Assembly: GCF_024748615.1 (NCBI RefSeq)
Contig: NZ_CP087168.1
Span: 558,001-622,000 of the forward strand
Direction: 5' to 3'
Origin: Pseudomonas sp. B21-048
GTDB taxonomy: Bacteria; Pseudomonadota; Gammaproteobacteria; Pseudomonadales; Pseudomonadaceae
Length of the DNA stretch: 64,000 nucleotides
Made by a program: the position numbers and the translations under genes. Shown here one piece after another: positions 17,343-25,489 of this stretch (positions are counted from its first letter, which is position 1; each line of letters opens with the position of its first letter). The notes under the pieces were generated by a model. That model was given only the letters and a program-made list of their open reading frames with translations. It was not told the DNA's origin and did not search any database.

Positions 17343-19829
17343 ATGCCTGACTTGCTTGACTGCTACCCGCTGACCGCGGGCACTTATCACGAACTGCTCG
17401 ATGACAGCGGTGCCGTGCGACCGCACTGGCGGCGGCTATTCGATCATTTACAACGCAGCACGCCAGCACAACTGGTGCAGCGTCAGGCGTTGCTGACTCG
17501 GCAGATTCAGGAAAACGGCGTGACCTATAACGTCTACGCCGACCCCAAGGGCGCCGACCGGCCATGGGAGCTGGACCTGCTGCCCCATGTGATTGCCGCC
17601 GATGAGTGGGAACAGTTATCGGCCGGGATCGCTCAACGGGCGCGGTTGCTCAATGCTGTGCTGGCGGACCTGTACGGCCCTCAGCGCTTGATCGCCGAAG
17701 GCCTGTTGCCGGCAGAGCTGGTGTTCGGTCACAACAACTTCCTCTGGCCCTGTCAGGGCATTGCGCCGCCCGATGGGACCTTTCTGCATCTGTATGCCGT
17801 GGATCTGGCGCGCACACCTGACGGTCGTTGGTGGGTGACGGCGGACCGGACTCAAGCGCCATCCGGTGCCGGTTACGCCCTGGAAAACCGCACCATCGTG
17901 TCCCGGGCCTTTCCCGAGTTGTACCGCGATTTGAAGGTGCAGCACCCGGCAGGATTCTTCCGCACACTCCAGGAAACGCTCGCCCGTCAGGCGCCGAGAG
18001 ATGACGAAGCGCCACTGGTGGTGCTGCTGACGCCAGGACGTTTCAACGAAAGCTATTTCGAACACTTGTACCTGGCTCGTCAGCTCGGATATCCGTTGGT
18101 GGAGGGCGGCGACCTGACCGTTCGGGATGCCACGGTCTACCTGAAAACCTTGAGCGGCCTGCGTCGGGTTCACGCGATCATGCGTCGGCTCGACGATGAT
18201 TTCTGCGACCCCCTGGAGCTGCGCACCGACTCGGCCCTCGGCGTGCCGGGGCTGCTCGAAGCGGTGCGTCAGGGCCGGGTGCTGGTGGCCAACGCCCTCG
18301 GCAGCGGCGTGCTGGAGTCACCGGGATTGCTGGGTTTCCTGCCGAAGATTAATCAGTATCTGTTCGGCGAAGAGCTGATCCTGCCGTCCATCGCGACTTG
18401 GTGGTGCGGTGAAGCGCCGGTGCTGGCCCAGGCCCTGGAAAAACTGCCAGAGCTGTTGATAAAACCGGCGTTTCCGTCGCAGAGCTTCGCCCCGGTGTTT
18501 GGTCGTGATTTGAGTGAAAAACAGCGTCAAGCCTTGGCTGAGCGCATGCAGGCACGGCCTTATGCCTATGTTGCGCAAGAATTGGCGCAACTGTCCCAAG
18601 CGCCGATCTGGCAGGCCGAAGGTGGTCAGTTGCAACCGCGGGCCATTGGCATGCGCGTGTATGCGGTGGCCAGTCGGGACGGCTATCGAGTACTGCCCGG
18701 CGGGCTGACCCGGGTTGCCGCCGAAGCCGACGCCGAAGTGGTGTCGATGCAGCGCGGCGGCGCCAGCAAGGACACTTGGGTGTTGGGCGATCGCCCGCCC
18801 AGCGGCGAACAATGGAAAGCCCAGCGCAATATTGGCGTTCACGATCTGGTACGACGCGATCCGTATCTGCCATCGCGGGTGGTCGAGAACCTTTTCTGGT
18901 TCGGCCGTTACTGTGAGCGCTGCGATGACAGCGCGCGATTATTGCGGATCATGCTCGCGCGCTATGTCGATGGCGATGACCCGCAAGCCTTGCAGGCGGC
19001 GGTCGATCTCGGTGAGCGTCTGAATCTGTTGCCGGAGGAGGGTGAGTTGCCGGAGCGATTGCTGGCGGCGCTGCTTGGCGATGATTGGCCGTTCAGCCTA
19101 CGCTCCAACCTGCAACGCTTGCAGTGGGCGGCGTCGCAAGTACGCGGCAAGCTCTCGCGAGAGAACTGGCAGGCGCTGGTCGAGTTGCAGCGCGAAGCCA
19201 TGGCGCTGGAAACCGACGAGCCGGATTTCGGCGAGTTGCTGGATTTCCTCAACCGGTTGGTGATGTCGCTGGCGGCACTGTCCGGTTTTGCCCTCGACGA
19301 CATGACCCGGGACGAAGGCTGGCGTTTCCTGATGATCGGACGACGGATCGAGCGGCTGCAATTTCTCAGTGGCAGCCTGGCGGCGTTTCTGCGTGGTGCG
19401 GGGGGGGGTGATCAGGTCGGGCTGGAATGGCTGCTGGAACTGGGCAACAGCAGCATCACTTACCGCTCGCGGTACTTGGCGGTGGCGCAATTAATCCCGG
19501 TGCTGGACCTGTTGTTGCTCGACGAGCAGAACCCTCACGCGGTGCTGTTCCAGTTGAAGCTGGTGACCCGCACGTTGAAGCGCTTGAACGACGACTTTAG
19601 TGCGCCGCGTGAAACAGGTCTGCCGCAGTTGGTAGAGCGGCTGGCGCGCTTCGATCTGGGTTGCCTGGAAAACTCGCTGTTTGGCGAGGCCAGTATTCAC
19701 GCCGCCATAGAGGGGCTAGCCGATCTGTTGCAGGAGATCGCCGATGCCAGCGGACAAGTGTCGGATCGCCTCGCCTTGCGCCATTTCGCCCATGTCGATG
19801 ATGTCAGCCAACGCACGGTGTCCGTCTGA
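17343..19829 (+). CDS. Circularly permuted ATP-grasp protein fused to an alpha-E domain
   Basis: The protein is 828 aa from ATG 17343. About residues 1-490 are a circularly permuted ATP-grasp ligase region, with segments such as GHNNFLWPCQG and RPYAYVAQE and a conserved LPSRVVENLFWFGRY junction. From about 515 to the end is an all-helical alpha-E domain, often a separate gene. ATP-grasp enzymes join a carboxylate to an amine by way of an acyl phosphate, so this is the probable peptide or amide-bond maker of the operon. It lies 88 bases after the amidoligase fusion and its stop overlaps the next ATG by one base (TGATG). A TTG seven codons upstream is possible but less likely. The product is unknown. 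Confidence 0.88.
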   Translation: MPDLLDCYPLTAGTYHELLDDSGAVRPHWRRLFDHLQRSTPAQLVQRQALLTRQIQENGVTYNVYADPKGADRPWELDLLPHVIAADEWEQLSAGIAQRARLLNAVLADLYGPQRLIAEGLLPAELVFGHNNFLWPCQGIAPPDGTFLHLYAVDLARTPDGRWWVTADRTQAPSGAGYALENRTIVSRAFPELYRDLKVQHPAGFFRTLQETLARQAPRDDEAPLVVLLTPGRFNESYFEHLYLARQLGYPLVEGGDLTVRDATVYLKTLSGLRRVHAIMRRLDDDFCDPLELRTDSALGVPGLLEAVRQGRVLVANALGSGVLESPGLLGFLPKINQYLFGEELILPSIATWWCGEAPVLAQALEKLPELLIKPAFPSQSFAPVFGRDLSEKQRQALAERMQARPYAYVAQELAQLSQAPIWQAEGGQLQPRAIGMRVYAVASRDGYRVLPGGLTRVAAEADAEVVSMQRGGASKDTWVLGDRPPSGEQWKAQRNIGVHDLVRRDPYLPSRVVENLFWFGRYCERCDDSARLLRIMLARYVDGDDPQALQAAVDLGERLNLLPEEGELPERLLAALLGDDWPFSLRSNLQRLQWAASQVRGKLSRENWQALVELQREAMALETDEPDFGELLDFLNRLVMSLAALSGFALDDMTRDEGWRFLMIGRRIERLQFLSGSLAAFLRGAGGGDQVGLEWLLELGNSSITYRSRYLAVAQLIPVLDLLLLDEQNPHAVLFQLKLVTRTLKRLNDDFSAPRETGLPQLVERLARFDLGCLENSLFGEASIHAAIEGLADLLQEIADASGQVSDRLALRHFAHVDDVSQRTVSV

Positions 19830-20719
19830 TGAGTGCCCATTACCAGATTTTCCATGACACCCATTATCACTATGACAGCTCGGTATCCCTGGCCCAGCAG
19901 CTGGCGCATCTGTGGCCGCGGGCCTGCGTTTGGCAGCGCTGCATCGATCAGCAATTGCAGATCAGTCCCGACCCGACCTCGCGCCGGGATGAGCTGGACG
20001 TGTTTGGTAATCCGCTGACCCGGTTGGCATTCGAGCGGCCCCATGATGAGTTGCTGGTCAATGCCAGCCTGACGGTCGAAGTGCTGGCCCGACCATCGTT
20101 GGACTTCAATCAATCGCCGGCCTGGGAAGAGACCTGCAACGCACTGACTTACAGCAGTCAGCCACTGTCTCCTGAATTGCTGGAAGCCTGTCGTTACCGG
20201 TTCGAATCGCCTTATGTGCATTTGAAGCGCAATTTCGTCGAGTTCTCCGAAAGTTGTTTTCCACCTAGCCGGCCATTGTTGCTGGGGGTTCAGGCATTGA
20301 TGGAGAAGATCTTCAGCGAATTCACCTTCGACGCCGAAGCGACCCAAGTGGCGACGCCGCTGGTGGAAGTGCTGGAGAGGCGGCGCGGGGTTTGCCAGGA
20401 TTTTGCGCACTTGATGCTCGCTTGTGTCCGCTCCCGGGGATTAGCGGCGCGGTACATTAGCGGCTACCTGCTGACCCAGCCACCACCGGGCCAGCCACGG
20501 CTGATCGGCGCCGATGCATCTCATGCCTGGGTGTCGGTGTTTTGCCCGGTGCTGGGGTGGGTAGATTTCGATCCGACCAACAATGTGCAACCGGCGCTGG
20601 AGCACATCACCCTGGCCTGGGGGCGGGATTTTTCCGATGTGTCGCCGTTGCGTGGAGTGATCCTGGGCGGTGGCAGCCACGACCCGGAGGTTCGGGTCAC
20701 AGTAATGCCATTGGAGTAG
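19829..20719 (+). CDS. Transglutaminase-like cysteine protease
   Basis: This 296-aa protein combines a bacterial transglutaminase N-terminal region (MSAHYQIFHDTHYHYDSSV, about 1-85) with a transglutaminase core. The catalytic residues are Cys189 (RRGVCQDFAHLML), His232 (ASHAWVSVF) and probably Asp248 (VDFDPTNN). Such bacterial proteins are thought to hydrolyse or transfer peptide or isopeptide bonds. It is the last gene of the operon and starts in the stop codon of the ATP-grasp gene. It resembles the N-terminal part of the first gene in the operon, so the operon encodes two transglutaminase cores, one free and one fused. No signal peptide is present. Confidence 0.9.
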   Translation: MSAHYQIFHDTHYHYDSSVSLAQQLAHLWPRACVWQRCIDQQLQISPDPTSRRDELDVFGNPLTRLAFERPHDELLVNASLTVEVLARPSLDFNQSPAWEETCNALTYSSQPLSPELLEACRYRFESPYVHLKRNFVEFSESCFPPSRPLLLGVQALMEKIFSEFTFDAEATQVATPLVEVLERRRGVCQDFAHLMLACVRSRGLAARYISGYLLTQPPPGQPRLIGADASHAWVSVFCPVLGWVDFDPTNNVQPALEHITLAWGRDFSDVSPLRGVILGGGSHDPEVRVTVMPLE

Positions 20720-20730
20720 CTGAGATCCAG

Positions 20731-20759
20731 TGTGGGAGCGTGCCTGCTCGCTCCCACAG
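20731..20759. repeat. Compact REP palindrome after the amidoligase operon
   Basis: TGTGGGAGCG and CGCTCCCACA flank a short loop, 11 bases after the stop codon. This is the commonest REP core in the window, seen again at 53359 and 62821. Confidence 0.85.
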
Positions 20760-20804
20760 AGAATGTGCAATTTTTTAGAGAGGGGATTTCAGATTGGCCT
20801 GTGA

Positions 20805-20829
20805 GGGTCAGCAACATCGTTGCTGACCC
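20805..20829. repeat. Short hairpin between convergent genes
   Basis: GGGTCAGCAA and TTGCTGACCC are perfect 10-base arms around CATCG. It lies between the convergent transglutaminase and small basic protein genes and may act as a two-way terminator, although no T-run follows. Confidence 0.6.
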
Positions 20830-20877
20830 TGGACACAGATCCGGTGGGCCTGATCAGATCATCGGGCCCTGAGGGTC

Positions 20878-21063
20878 TCAGGCGTCGGGCGCCTGATCTT
20901 TCGGTGCTTGCGTTTCGTCTGTAGCCACTTCGCCTTCGGTATCCGGGTTCAGTGCTGCTTCTTCTTCAGCTGTAGCTTTCTTGCGCTGAAGCTTTTCCTC
21001 TTTCTTCTGCTCCTTGGCCAAGTCTCTCTGACGTTTGGCGAAGGAATAATTAGGTTTAGCCAT
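20878..21063 (-). CDS. Small highly charged protein, 61 aa
   Basis: This is a short hydrophilic protein. The N-terminal half is a Lys/Glu/Arg-rich likely helix (MAKPNYSFAKRQRDLAKEQK and following) and the C-terminal half is acidic and rich in Ala/Asp/Glu. Proteins with this N-terminal sequence are common in Pseudomonas without a known role. AGAGGAT precedes the ATG at good spacing. It lies downstream of the LOG-family gene on the same strand, with 68 bases between. The charged helix suggests nucleic acid or ribosome association, but that is speculation. Confidence 0.8.
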   Translation of the reverse strand: MAKPNYSFAKRQRDLAKEQKKEEKLQRKKATAEEEAALNPDTEGEVATDETQAPKDQAPDA

Positions 21064-21131
21064 GGGCGATCCTCTGGGGTCGAAGGTGAGGTTGAGCGGC
21101 GCATATTCTGCCCTGTATCGATGCCGAGCCG

Positions 21132-21719
21132 TTAGCTGGGTTTTTGCTCGGTCCATTTTGGCGGTACCGAGGGTTGCCAGGCGTCCAGTGCGTCGAGCAG
21201 GGTTTGCGGCGATTCGCTCATTTGCAGCATGTCACGGTGCGCTTCGCGAACGAAGCCTTCGCCGACGATATGATCAAGAAAAGACGTCAACTTGCTGTAG
21301 AAACCGTTCACTTCCAGCAAACCCAGCGGTTTGCCGTGATAGCCGAGCTGGCCCCAGGTCCAGACTTCGAACAGCTCTTCCAGTGTGCCCAGACCGCCGG
21401 GCAGAGCGATGAAGGCATCGCTGAGCTCGGCCATTCGCGCCTTGCGCGCATGCATGCCGTCGACCACTTCCAGGCGAGTCAGGCCGCTGTGGCCGATTTC
21501 CTTGTCTTTGAGGCTCTGCGGGATGATCCCGATCACTTCACCGCCGGCCGCCAGCGCGGCATCGGCAACGATCCCCATCAGCCCGACGGCGCCGCCGCCA
21601 TAGACCAGAGTCAGCTTGCGCTCGGCCAATGCTCGCCCAAGGGCGACAGCCGCTTCACGATAAGCCGGGTTAGTGCCAGCGCCGGCACCGCAAAATACAC
21701 AAACGGACGCTAAAGACAT
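21132..21719 (-). CDS. LOG-family protein (cytokinin riboside 5'-monophosphate phosphoribohydrolase-like)
   Basis: This is a 195-aa Rossmann-fold protein of the TIGR00730/LOG family, which removes ribose 5-phosphate from nucleoside monophosphates (AMP or cytokinin nucleotides in characterised members). The N-terminal [14 protein letters not shown] and the nucleotide loop [11 protein letters not shown] are present. The signature PGGLGTLEE is at residues 107-115, with the conserved Arg of HARKARM just before. These residues make up the active site at the dimer interface. The gene sits near azurin, as in other Pseudomonas. It starts with ATG at 21719. Confidence 0.92.
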   Translation of the reverse strand: MSLASVCVFCGAGAGTNPAYREAAVALGRALAERKLTLVYGGGAVGLMGIVADAALAAGGEVIGIIPQSLKDKEIGHSGLTRLEVVDGMHARKARMAELSDAFIALPGGLGTLEELFEVWTWGQLGYHGKPLGLLEVNGFYSKLTSFLDHIVGEGFVREAHRDMLQMSESPQTLLDALDAWQPSVPPKWTEQKPS

Positions 21720-21779
21720 GCCTTACTCCATGGTCATCAGGGCCACAGAGTAAAGGCAGGCTTGCATCGTTCCAAGGGT

Positions 21780-21869
21780 TTAAACCTCGTATTCAGGTGT
21801 TTCACAGGTACCGCTGGCGCCGCAGGCATAAGCGGCAAGCAAACTGCTCAATAAACTGTTGAAAGACAT
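21780..21869 (-). CDS. Possible 29-aa peptide
   Basis: A frame of 29 codons starts with ATG at 21869, has GGAG eight bases upstream, and ends with TAA at 21780. The peptide begins MSFNSLLSSLLAAYACGASG and ends acidic, with two Cys separated by six residues. A Leu/Ala-rich N-terminal half suggests a short membrane-associated helix or a truncated leader. It lies between the LOG gene and azurin. Only the ribosome site, the ATG and the amphipathic composition support it; conservation has not been tested. Confidence 0.4.
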   Translation of the reverse strand: MSFNSLLSSLLAAYACGASGTCETPEYEV

Positions 21870-21978
21870 AACAGACGCTCCGGATGAGAGATGACGGCCC
21901 TGATGATAGGGCCGTGCCAGACGTCTGGCTGGTAGATTGTTTCGATGAGTGTCATAGCCCGAAAGTTGTATACAATTT

Positions 21979-21992
21979 TTGATTCAGGTCAT
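21979..21992 (+). promoter_or_regulatory. Candidate ANR/FNR box upstream of azurin
   Basis: TTGATTCAGGTCAT resembles the ANR/FNR consensus TTGAT-N4-ATCAA, with a complete left half and a weaker right half. Immediately before it is a perfect palindrome TTGTATACAA (21966-21975), of the style bound by GntR-type regulators. Azurin genes are often oxygen-controlled, which fits. Confidence 0.45.
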
Positions 21993-22064
21993 AGGAACTT
22001 GCGAAGATTTCAGGCAGTCTTCTGTCCATTAGAACGTTTGCTAACCCTGCCTTGGAGATTCACC

Positions 22065-22511
22065 ATGTTTGCCAAACTTGTTGCGGTATCCCTGCTGACA
22101 CTGGCCAGCAGCCAATTGATGGCTGCGGAGTGCAAGGTCACTGTCGACTCCACTGACCAGATGTCCTTCGATACCAAGGACATCACCATCGACAAGAGCT
22201 GCAAGACGTTCACTGTGGAACTGAAACATTCTGGCAGCCTGCCAAAAAACGTCATGGGTCATAACTGGGTGCTGAGCAAAGAAGCCGACATGCAGCCGAT
22301 CGCCACCGACGGCCTGGCGGCAGGTATCGATAAGAACTATCTGAAAGAAGGTGATGCCCGCATCATTGCTCACACCAAAATCATCGGCGCCAAGGAAACC
22401 GACTCGGTGACTTTCGACGTGTCGAAGCTCAATGCTGCTGAAAAGTACGGTTTCTTCTGCTCGTTCCCGGGCCACATCTCGATGATGAAAGGTACGGTTA
22501 CTCTGAAGTAA
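22065..22511 (+). CDS. azu: Azurin precursor
   Basis: Azurin is a periplasmic blue copper protein that carries electrons between cytochromes and acceptors in respiration and stress. The 148-aa precursor has a 20-residue signal peptide ending in SQLMA before AECKV; the mature protein is 128 aa, the standard length. The copper ligands are all present: Gly65, His66 (VMGHNW), Cys132, His137 and Met141 ([12 protein letters not shown]). The structural disulfide Cys23-Cys46 is also kept. The start is ATG 22065, with TTGGAGA upstream; the frame extends further but without signal sequence features. A strong terminator follows. Confidence 0.98.
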   Translation: MFAKLVAVSLLTLASSQLMAAECKVTVDSTDQMSFDTKDITIDKSCKTFTVELKHSGSLPKNVMGHNWVLSKEADMQPIATDGLAAGIDKNYLKEGDARIIAHTKIIGAKETDSVTFDVSKLNAAEKYGFFCSFPGHISMMKGTVTLK

Positions 22512-22526
22512 TCGAATCAAGCGCAT

Positions 22527-22557
22527 AAAAAAGCGTCCGCTAGGGACGCTTTTTTTT
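22527..22557 (+). terminator. Terminator after azurin
   Basis: AAAGCGTCC and GGACGCTTT pair around GCTAG and are followed by a T-run of eight. It is 16 bases past the azurin stop. Confidence 0.93.
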
Positions 22558-22585
22558 ACTCATTTTTTCGGTCAACCCGAATCCT

Positions 22586-22684
22586 TGTAGGAGCTGTCGA
22601 GTGAAACGAGGCTGCGATCTTTTGATTGAGATCTTAAAACAAGATCAAAAGATCGCAGCCTCGTTTCACTCGACAGCTCCTACA
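22586..22684. repeat. Long palindrome with 41-bp arms, copy 1
   Basis: Arms 22586-22626 and 22644-22684 are exact inverted copies beginning TGTAGGAGCTGTCGAGTGAA, with a 17-base loop. It sits between the convergent azurin and nadE genes. An almost identical element with a different loop occurs at 27943-28042. Confidence 0.92.
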
Positions 22685-22706
22685 GGTTTCTATATAGGCA
22701 GGGGCC

Positions 22707-23534
22707 TCACGGCGCGAACGGCATCACGCGCTTGTGATGGGTCTTTTTGTACGTGTCGCAGATGATCTTGAACGCTTCCTCACGCACCGGTTCGCCGTGC
22801 AGGAAGGCGTCGATCTCGGCGTAGGTCACGCCGTGGGACGCTTCGTCCGGTTTACCCGGCGACAGATCCTCAAGGTCGGCGGTCGGAATTTTTTCCACCA
22901 GTGACTCCGGCGCGCCGAAGTTGCGGGCAATCGCCCGGACCTGATTTTTCACCAGGCCGCTCAGCGGTGCGAGGTCGCAGGCGCCGTCACCGAACTTGGT
23001 GAAGAAACCCATCACCGCTTCTGCCGCATGATCGGTGCCGATCACCAGACCATGAGCCGCGCCAGCGATGGTGTATTGCGCGACCATGCGCATCCGCGCT
23101 TTGGTGTTGCCCAACACGAAATCCTTCTGCAGCGCCTCTTTACCTTCAAAGGCCGCCACTTCGCTGGCCAGGGATTTGACCGCCGGGCCGATGTTCACGG
23201 TGTGACGTTCATCCGGTGTAATGAAGTCCATCGAGGCTTGAGCGTCGTGTTCGTCGAACTGGACACCATAGGGCAGGCGCACGGCAATAAATTTGTAACT
23301 GCTGTCACCAGTGCGCTCGCGCAGTTCACGCATGGCACGCTGGGCCAGCAGGCCAGCGGTCAGGGAATCGACGCCGCCGCTGATGCCCAGCACCAGCGTC
23401 TTGAGCCCGGCATTGACCAGGCAGTCCTGAATGAAGGTAATCCGCCGGACGATTTCTGCCTCGAGGGCGAGTTGGTCCGCGAAGGGCGGTTGGACCTTGA
23501 GCTGTTCAGCAATCTCACGCTGTACGGCTTGCAT
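22707..23534 (-). CDS. nadE: NH3-dependent NAD+ synthetase
   Basis: NadE makes NAD from deamido-NAD, ATP and ammonia, the last step of NAD synthesis. The 275-aa protein has the ATP-pyrophosphatase P-loop SGGVDS at residues 52-57 and no glutaminase domain, so it uses free ammonia. The motif [15 protein letters not shown] near the C terminus matches the family. The start is ATG 23534, with AGGAGTG upstream; the frame could run to 23642, but that would overlap pncB. It follows pncB by four bases, forming a salvage operon. Confidence 0.95.
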   Translation of the reverse strand: MQAVQREIAEQLKVQPPFADQLALEAEIVRRITFIQDCLVNAGLKTLVLGISGGVDSLTAGLLAQRAMRELRERTGDSSYKFIAVRLPYGVQFDEHDAQASMDFITPDERHTVNIGPAVKSLASEVAAFEGKEALQKDFVLGNTKARMRMVAQYTIAGAAHGLVIGTDHAAEAVMGFFTKFGDGACDLAPLSGLVKNQVRAIARNFGAPESLVEKIPTADLEDLSPGKPDEASHGVTYAEIDAFLHGEPVREEAFKIICDTYKKTHHKRVMPFAP

Positions 23535-23538
23535 GAAT

Positions 23539-24765
23539 TCACTCCTTGCTAGATGGGCTGGAAATGGCGGCAGGTACTTGGAAAACATGTCGCAAATAGG
23601 CAACGAAATTCGGGTCTTTGCAGTGAGTCTTGCCAGGCTCATCAGAAATCTTGGCCACTGGCTGGCCGTTGCAGGCCGTCATTTTAAGCACGATGCTCAT
23701 CGGTTCGACACCCGGAATATCGCACGTCAGGTTGGTGCCGATGCCAAAGCTGACATTGATCCGACCGCGCAATGCCCGAAAAATCTCCAGAGACTTGGGT
23801 AGCGTCAGGCTGTCGGAAAACACCAGGGTCTTGCTCATCGGATCGATGCCAAGCTTGTGATAGTGGGCAATGGCTTTTTCCGCCCACTGCACCGGGTCAC
23901 CGGAATCGTGGCGTAAGCCGTCGAAGAGCTTGGCAAAGAACAGGTCGAAATCGTTGAGGAAGGCATCGGAGGTGATGCAATCGGTCAGGGCGATACCCAG
24001 CAAACCCCGGTATTCGCGGACCCAGCAGTCGAGGGCGGCAATCTGGCTGTCGATCAGCCGCGGACCGAGTTGCTGGTGGGCCATGATCCATTCGTGGGCC
24101 ATGGTGCCCAGCGGCTTCATGTCCAGCTCCCGGGACAGGTGCACGTTGCTGGTACCGACGAAGCGACCGGGGAAGTCATGCTTGAGCACGTTCACCACTT
24201 CTTCCTGTACACGGTACGAGAAGCGACGGCGGGTGCCGAAATCGGCTACCTGCAACTCGGACAATTCGTCCGCGCTGGCATTGGCGGTCAGCCAGTCGAA
24301 CTTGCGATAGAGCTGCTCGCGAGCCTGTTCCAGAACGATTTCCCGGTAGCGATAGCGGTTACGCACTTCGCTGACGAGCGCCAGTAGCGGCACTTCGAAC
24401 AGAATCACGTGCAGCCACGGCCCGCGCAGACGGATGAACAACTCGCCGTTTTCAATGCCGGTGTGGATGTAACGCAGGTTGAAGCGGAACAGCCCGAGAA
24501 AGCGCAGGAAATCCGGTTTCAGAAAGCTGATGCGCTCCAGGAAACTCAACTGATCGGCGCTCAGACTCAATTCGGCCAGACGCTCGATCTGGAAGCGAAT
24601 CTCCGCCAGGTATGGGCGCAGATCCTCACTGTTACGGCAACGAAACTCCCATTCGACTTCCACGTTCGGGTAGTTGTGCAGCACAGCCTGCATCATCGTC
24701 AGTTTGTAGAAGTCGGTGTCGAGCAGGTTCTGCACGATGCGATCGGCAAACACGCTCTCGCTCAT
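23539..24765 (-). CDS. pncB: Nicotinate phosphoribosyltransferase
   Basis: PncB joins nicotinate to PRPP, using ATP, to make nicotinate mononucleotide in the NAD salvage pathway. The 408-aa protein starts [21 protein letters not shown]. It contains [15 protein letters not shown], which holds the conserved catalytic His phosphorylated in the family, and the phosphate-binding GIGTNLTCD near the C terminus. It is the first gene of pncB-nadE, separated by four bases. A perfect 12-base GC palindrome (24783-24794, GGGCCGCGGCCC) lies just upstream of its start. Confidence 0.95.
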   Translation of the reverse strand: MSESVFADRIVQNLLDTDFYKLTMMQAVLHNYPNVEVEWEFRCRNSEDLRPYLAEIRFQIERLAELSLSADQLSFLERISFLKPDFLRFLGLFRFNLRYIHTGIENGELFIRLRGPWLHVILFEVPLLALVSEVRNRYRYREIVLEQAREQLYRKFDWLTANASADELSELQVADFGTRRRFSYRVQEEVVNVLKHDFPGRFVGTSNVHLSRELDMKPLGTMAHEWIMAHQQLGPRLIDSQIAALDCWVREYRGLLGIALTDCITSDAFLNDFDLFFAKLFDGLRHDSGDPVQWAEKAIAHYHKLGIDPMSKTLVFSDSLTLPKSLEIFRALRGRINVSFGIGTNLTCDIPGVEPMSIVLKMTACNGQPVAKISDEPGKTHCKDPNFVAYLRHVFQVPAAISSPSSKE

Positions 24766-24932
24766 AACGGGGTTCTCCAGGCGGGCCGCGGCCCGTGGCA
24801 GCGACGTTGCAGCAGTTTCAATGAATGGGGCTAGTGGCGCATATCAGTGGTGAGGATTGCCAGCTTTTTTTGTGTTCATGATGGAATAATCACATGTTGC
24901 TGGCACCTTCAAATGCAAACACCTTTGGTTAC

Positions 24933-25094
24933 TCAATTATCCGCTGTTGCCTCAAGCGCTGCCTGGATGACGAGCGCCAGGCTTTCCCAACTTCTTACAT
25001 AGCCATCAAGGTGGAAGTGACGAGGAATAAGCCCTGTTTCAATGGCCTTGATCATTGCTGCTTTTATCATTTCATGGGTCGCTGATTTGGCCAT
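24933..25094 (-). CDS. Small unrecognised protein, 53 aa (second gene of a tiny operon)
   Basis: This 53-codon frame starts three bases after the stop of the 85-aa gene upstream (TAA-ATC-ATG), with AAAGGA inside the end of that gene as ribosome site. The peptide begins MAKSATHEMIKAAMIKAIET and is predicted helical, with a central GLIPRHFHLDGYVRSWESLA that could be a turn and a C-terminal helix. It has no signal peptide or membrane segment. I do not recognise the family. The tight spacing, the ribosome site and the absence of overlap with any convincing frame on the other strand support it. Confidence 0.65.
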   Translation of the reverse strand: MAKSATHEMIKAAMIKAIETGLIPRHFHLDGYVRSWESLALVIQAALEATADN

Positions 25095-25097
25095 GAT

Positions 25098-25355
25098 TTA
25101 CAATCCTTTAAATGTTATTTGGTCCAGCACGTCGACACCGTCCTGTAGCAATAAATAGGCTGGAAGTATCAGGCGGAAAAAATCAGTATCATTGGTCTGT
25201 TTAACGGTTACAGAGGTCAGCGTCTCTAAAAGGCTCGTGGCAGCGCGTATTCTGAAGCAGGCATCTTCAAATAACAGGTGAGGTGCTACGTGCGAGTCTA
25301 TATAAAAAGTTGGAATGTTCGATGCGTTGGATTTAAGAGGCTGATAGCGATTCAC
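25098..25355 (-). CDS. Small unrecognised protein, 85 aa (first gene of a tiny operon)
   Basis: The chosen start is GTG 25355, with AAGGAG seven bases upstream; longer versions to 25460 have no such site. The protein has a basic N terminus (VNRYQPLKSN), a short beta-like stretch (IPTFYIDSHVAPHLLF), and two probable helices. Its plan resembles small Pseudomonas proteins of the DUF6124 type, in which a short hydrophobic strand is followed by two helices, but I cannot confirm this. It is coupled to the 53-aa gene, and both lie downstream of the symporter gene on the same strand in AT-richer DNA. Confidence 0.65.
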   Translation of the reverse strand: MNRYQPLKSNASNIPTFYIDSHVAPHLLFEDACFRIRAATSLLETLTSVTVKQTNDTDFFRLILPAYLLLQDGVDVLDQITFKGL

Positions 25356-25489
25356 AGACGAACTCCTTGAGCGCGCTTGGGGTGTGAGGGCGCGAGTAAT
25401 TGTTTTTTTTTGTCGGTGTTGATATTGCCTGGATATTGCTTGTCTGCTGAGCCACCGCATAAGTGCGCTGGCTCAGCGCTCATTGAATT

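Noticed and set aside
24858..24905. TGCCAGC/GCTGGCA inverted repeat as terminator of the tiny operon
   Set aside because: The T-run is inside the loop rather than after the stem, and the arms are only seven bases.
24894..25085. 63-codon frame on the plus strand
   Set aside because: It lies antisense to the better supported 53-aa gene and has no ribosome binding site.
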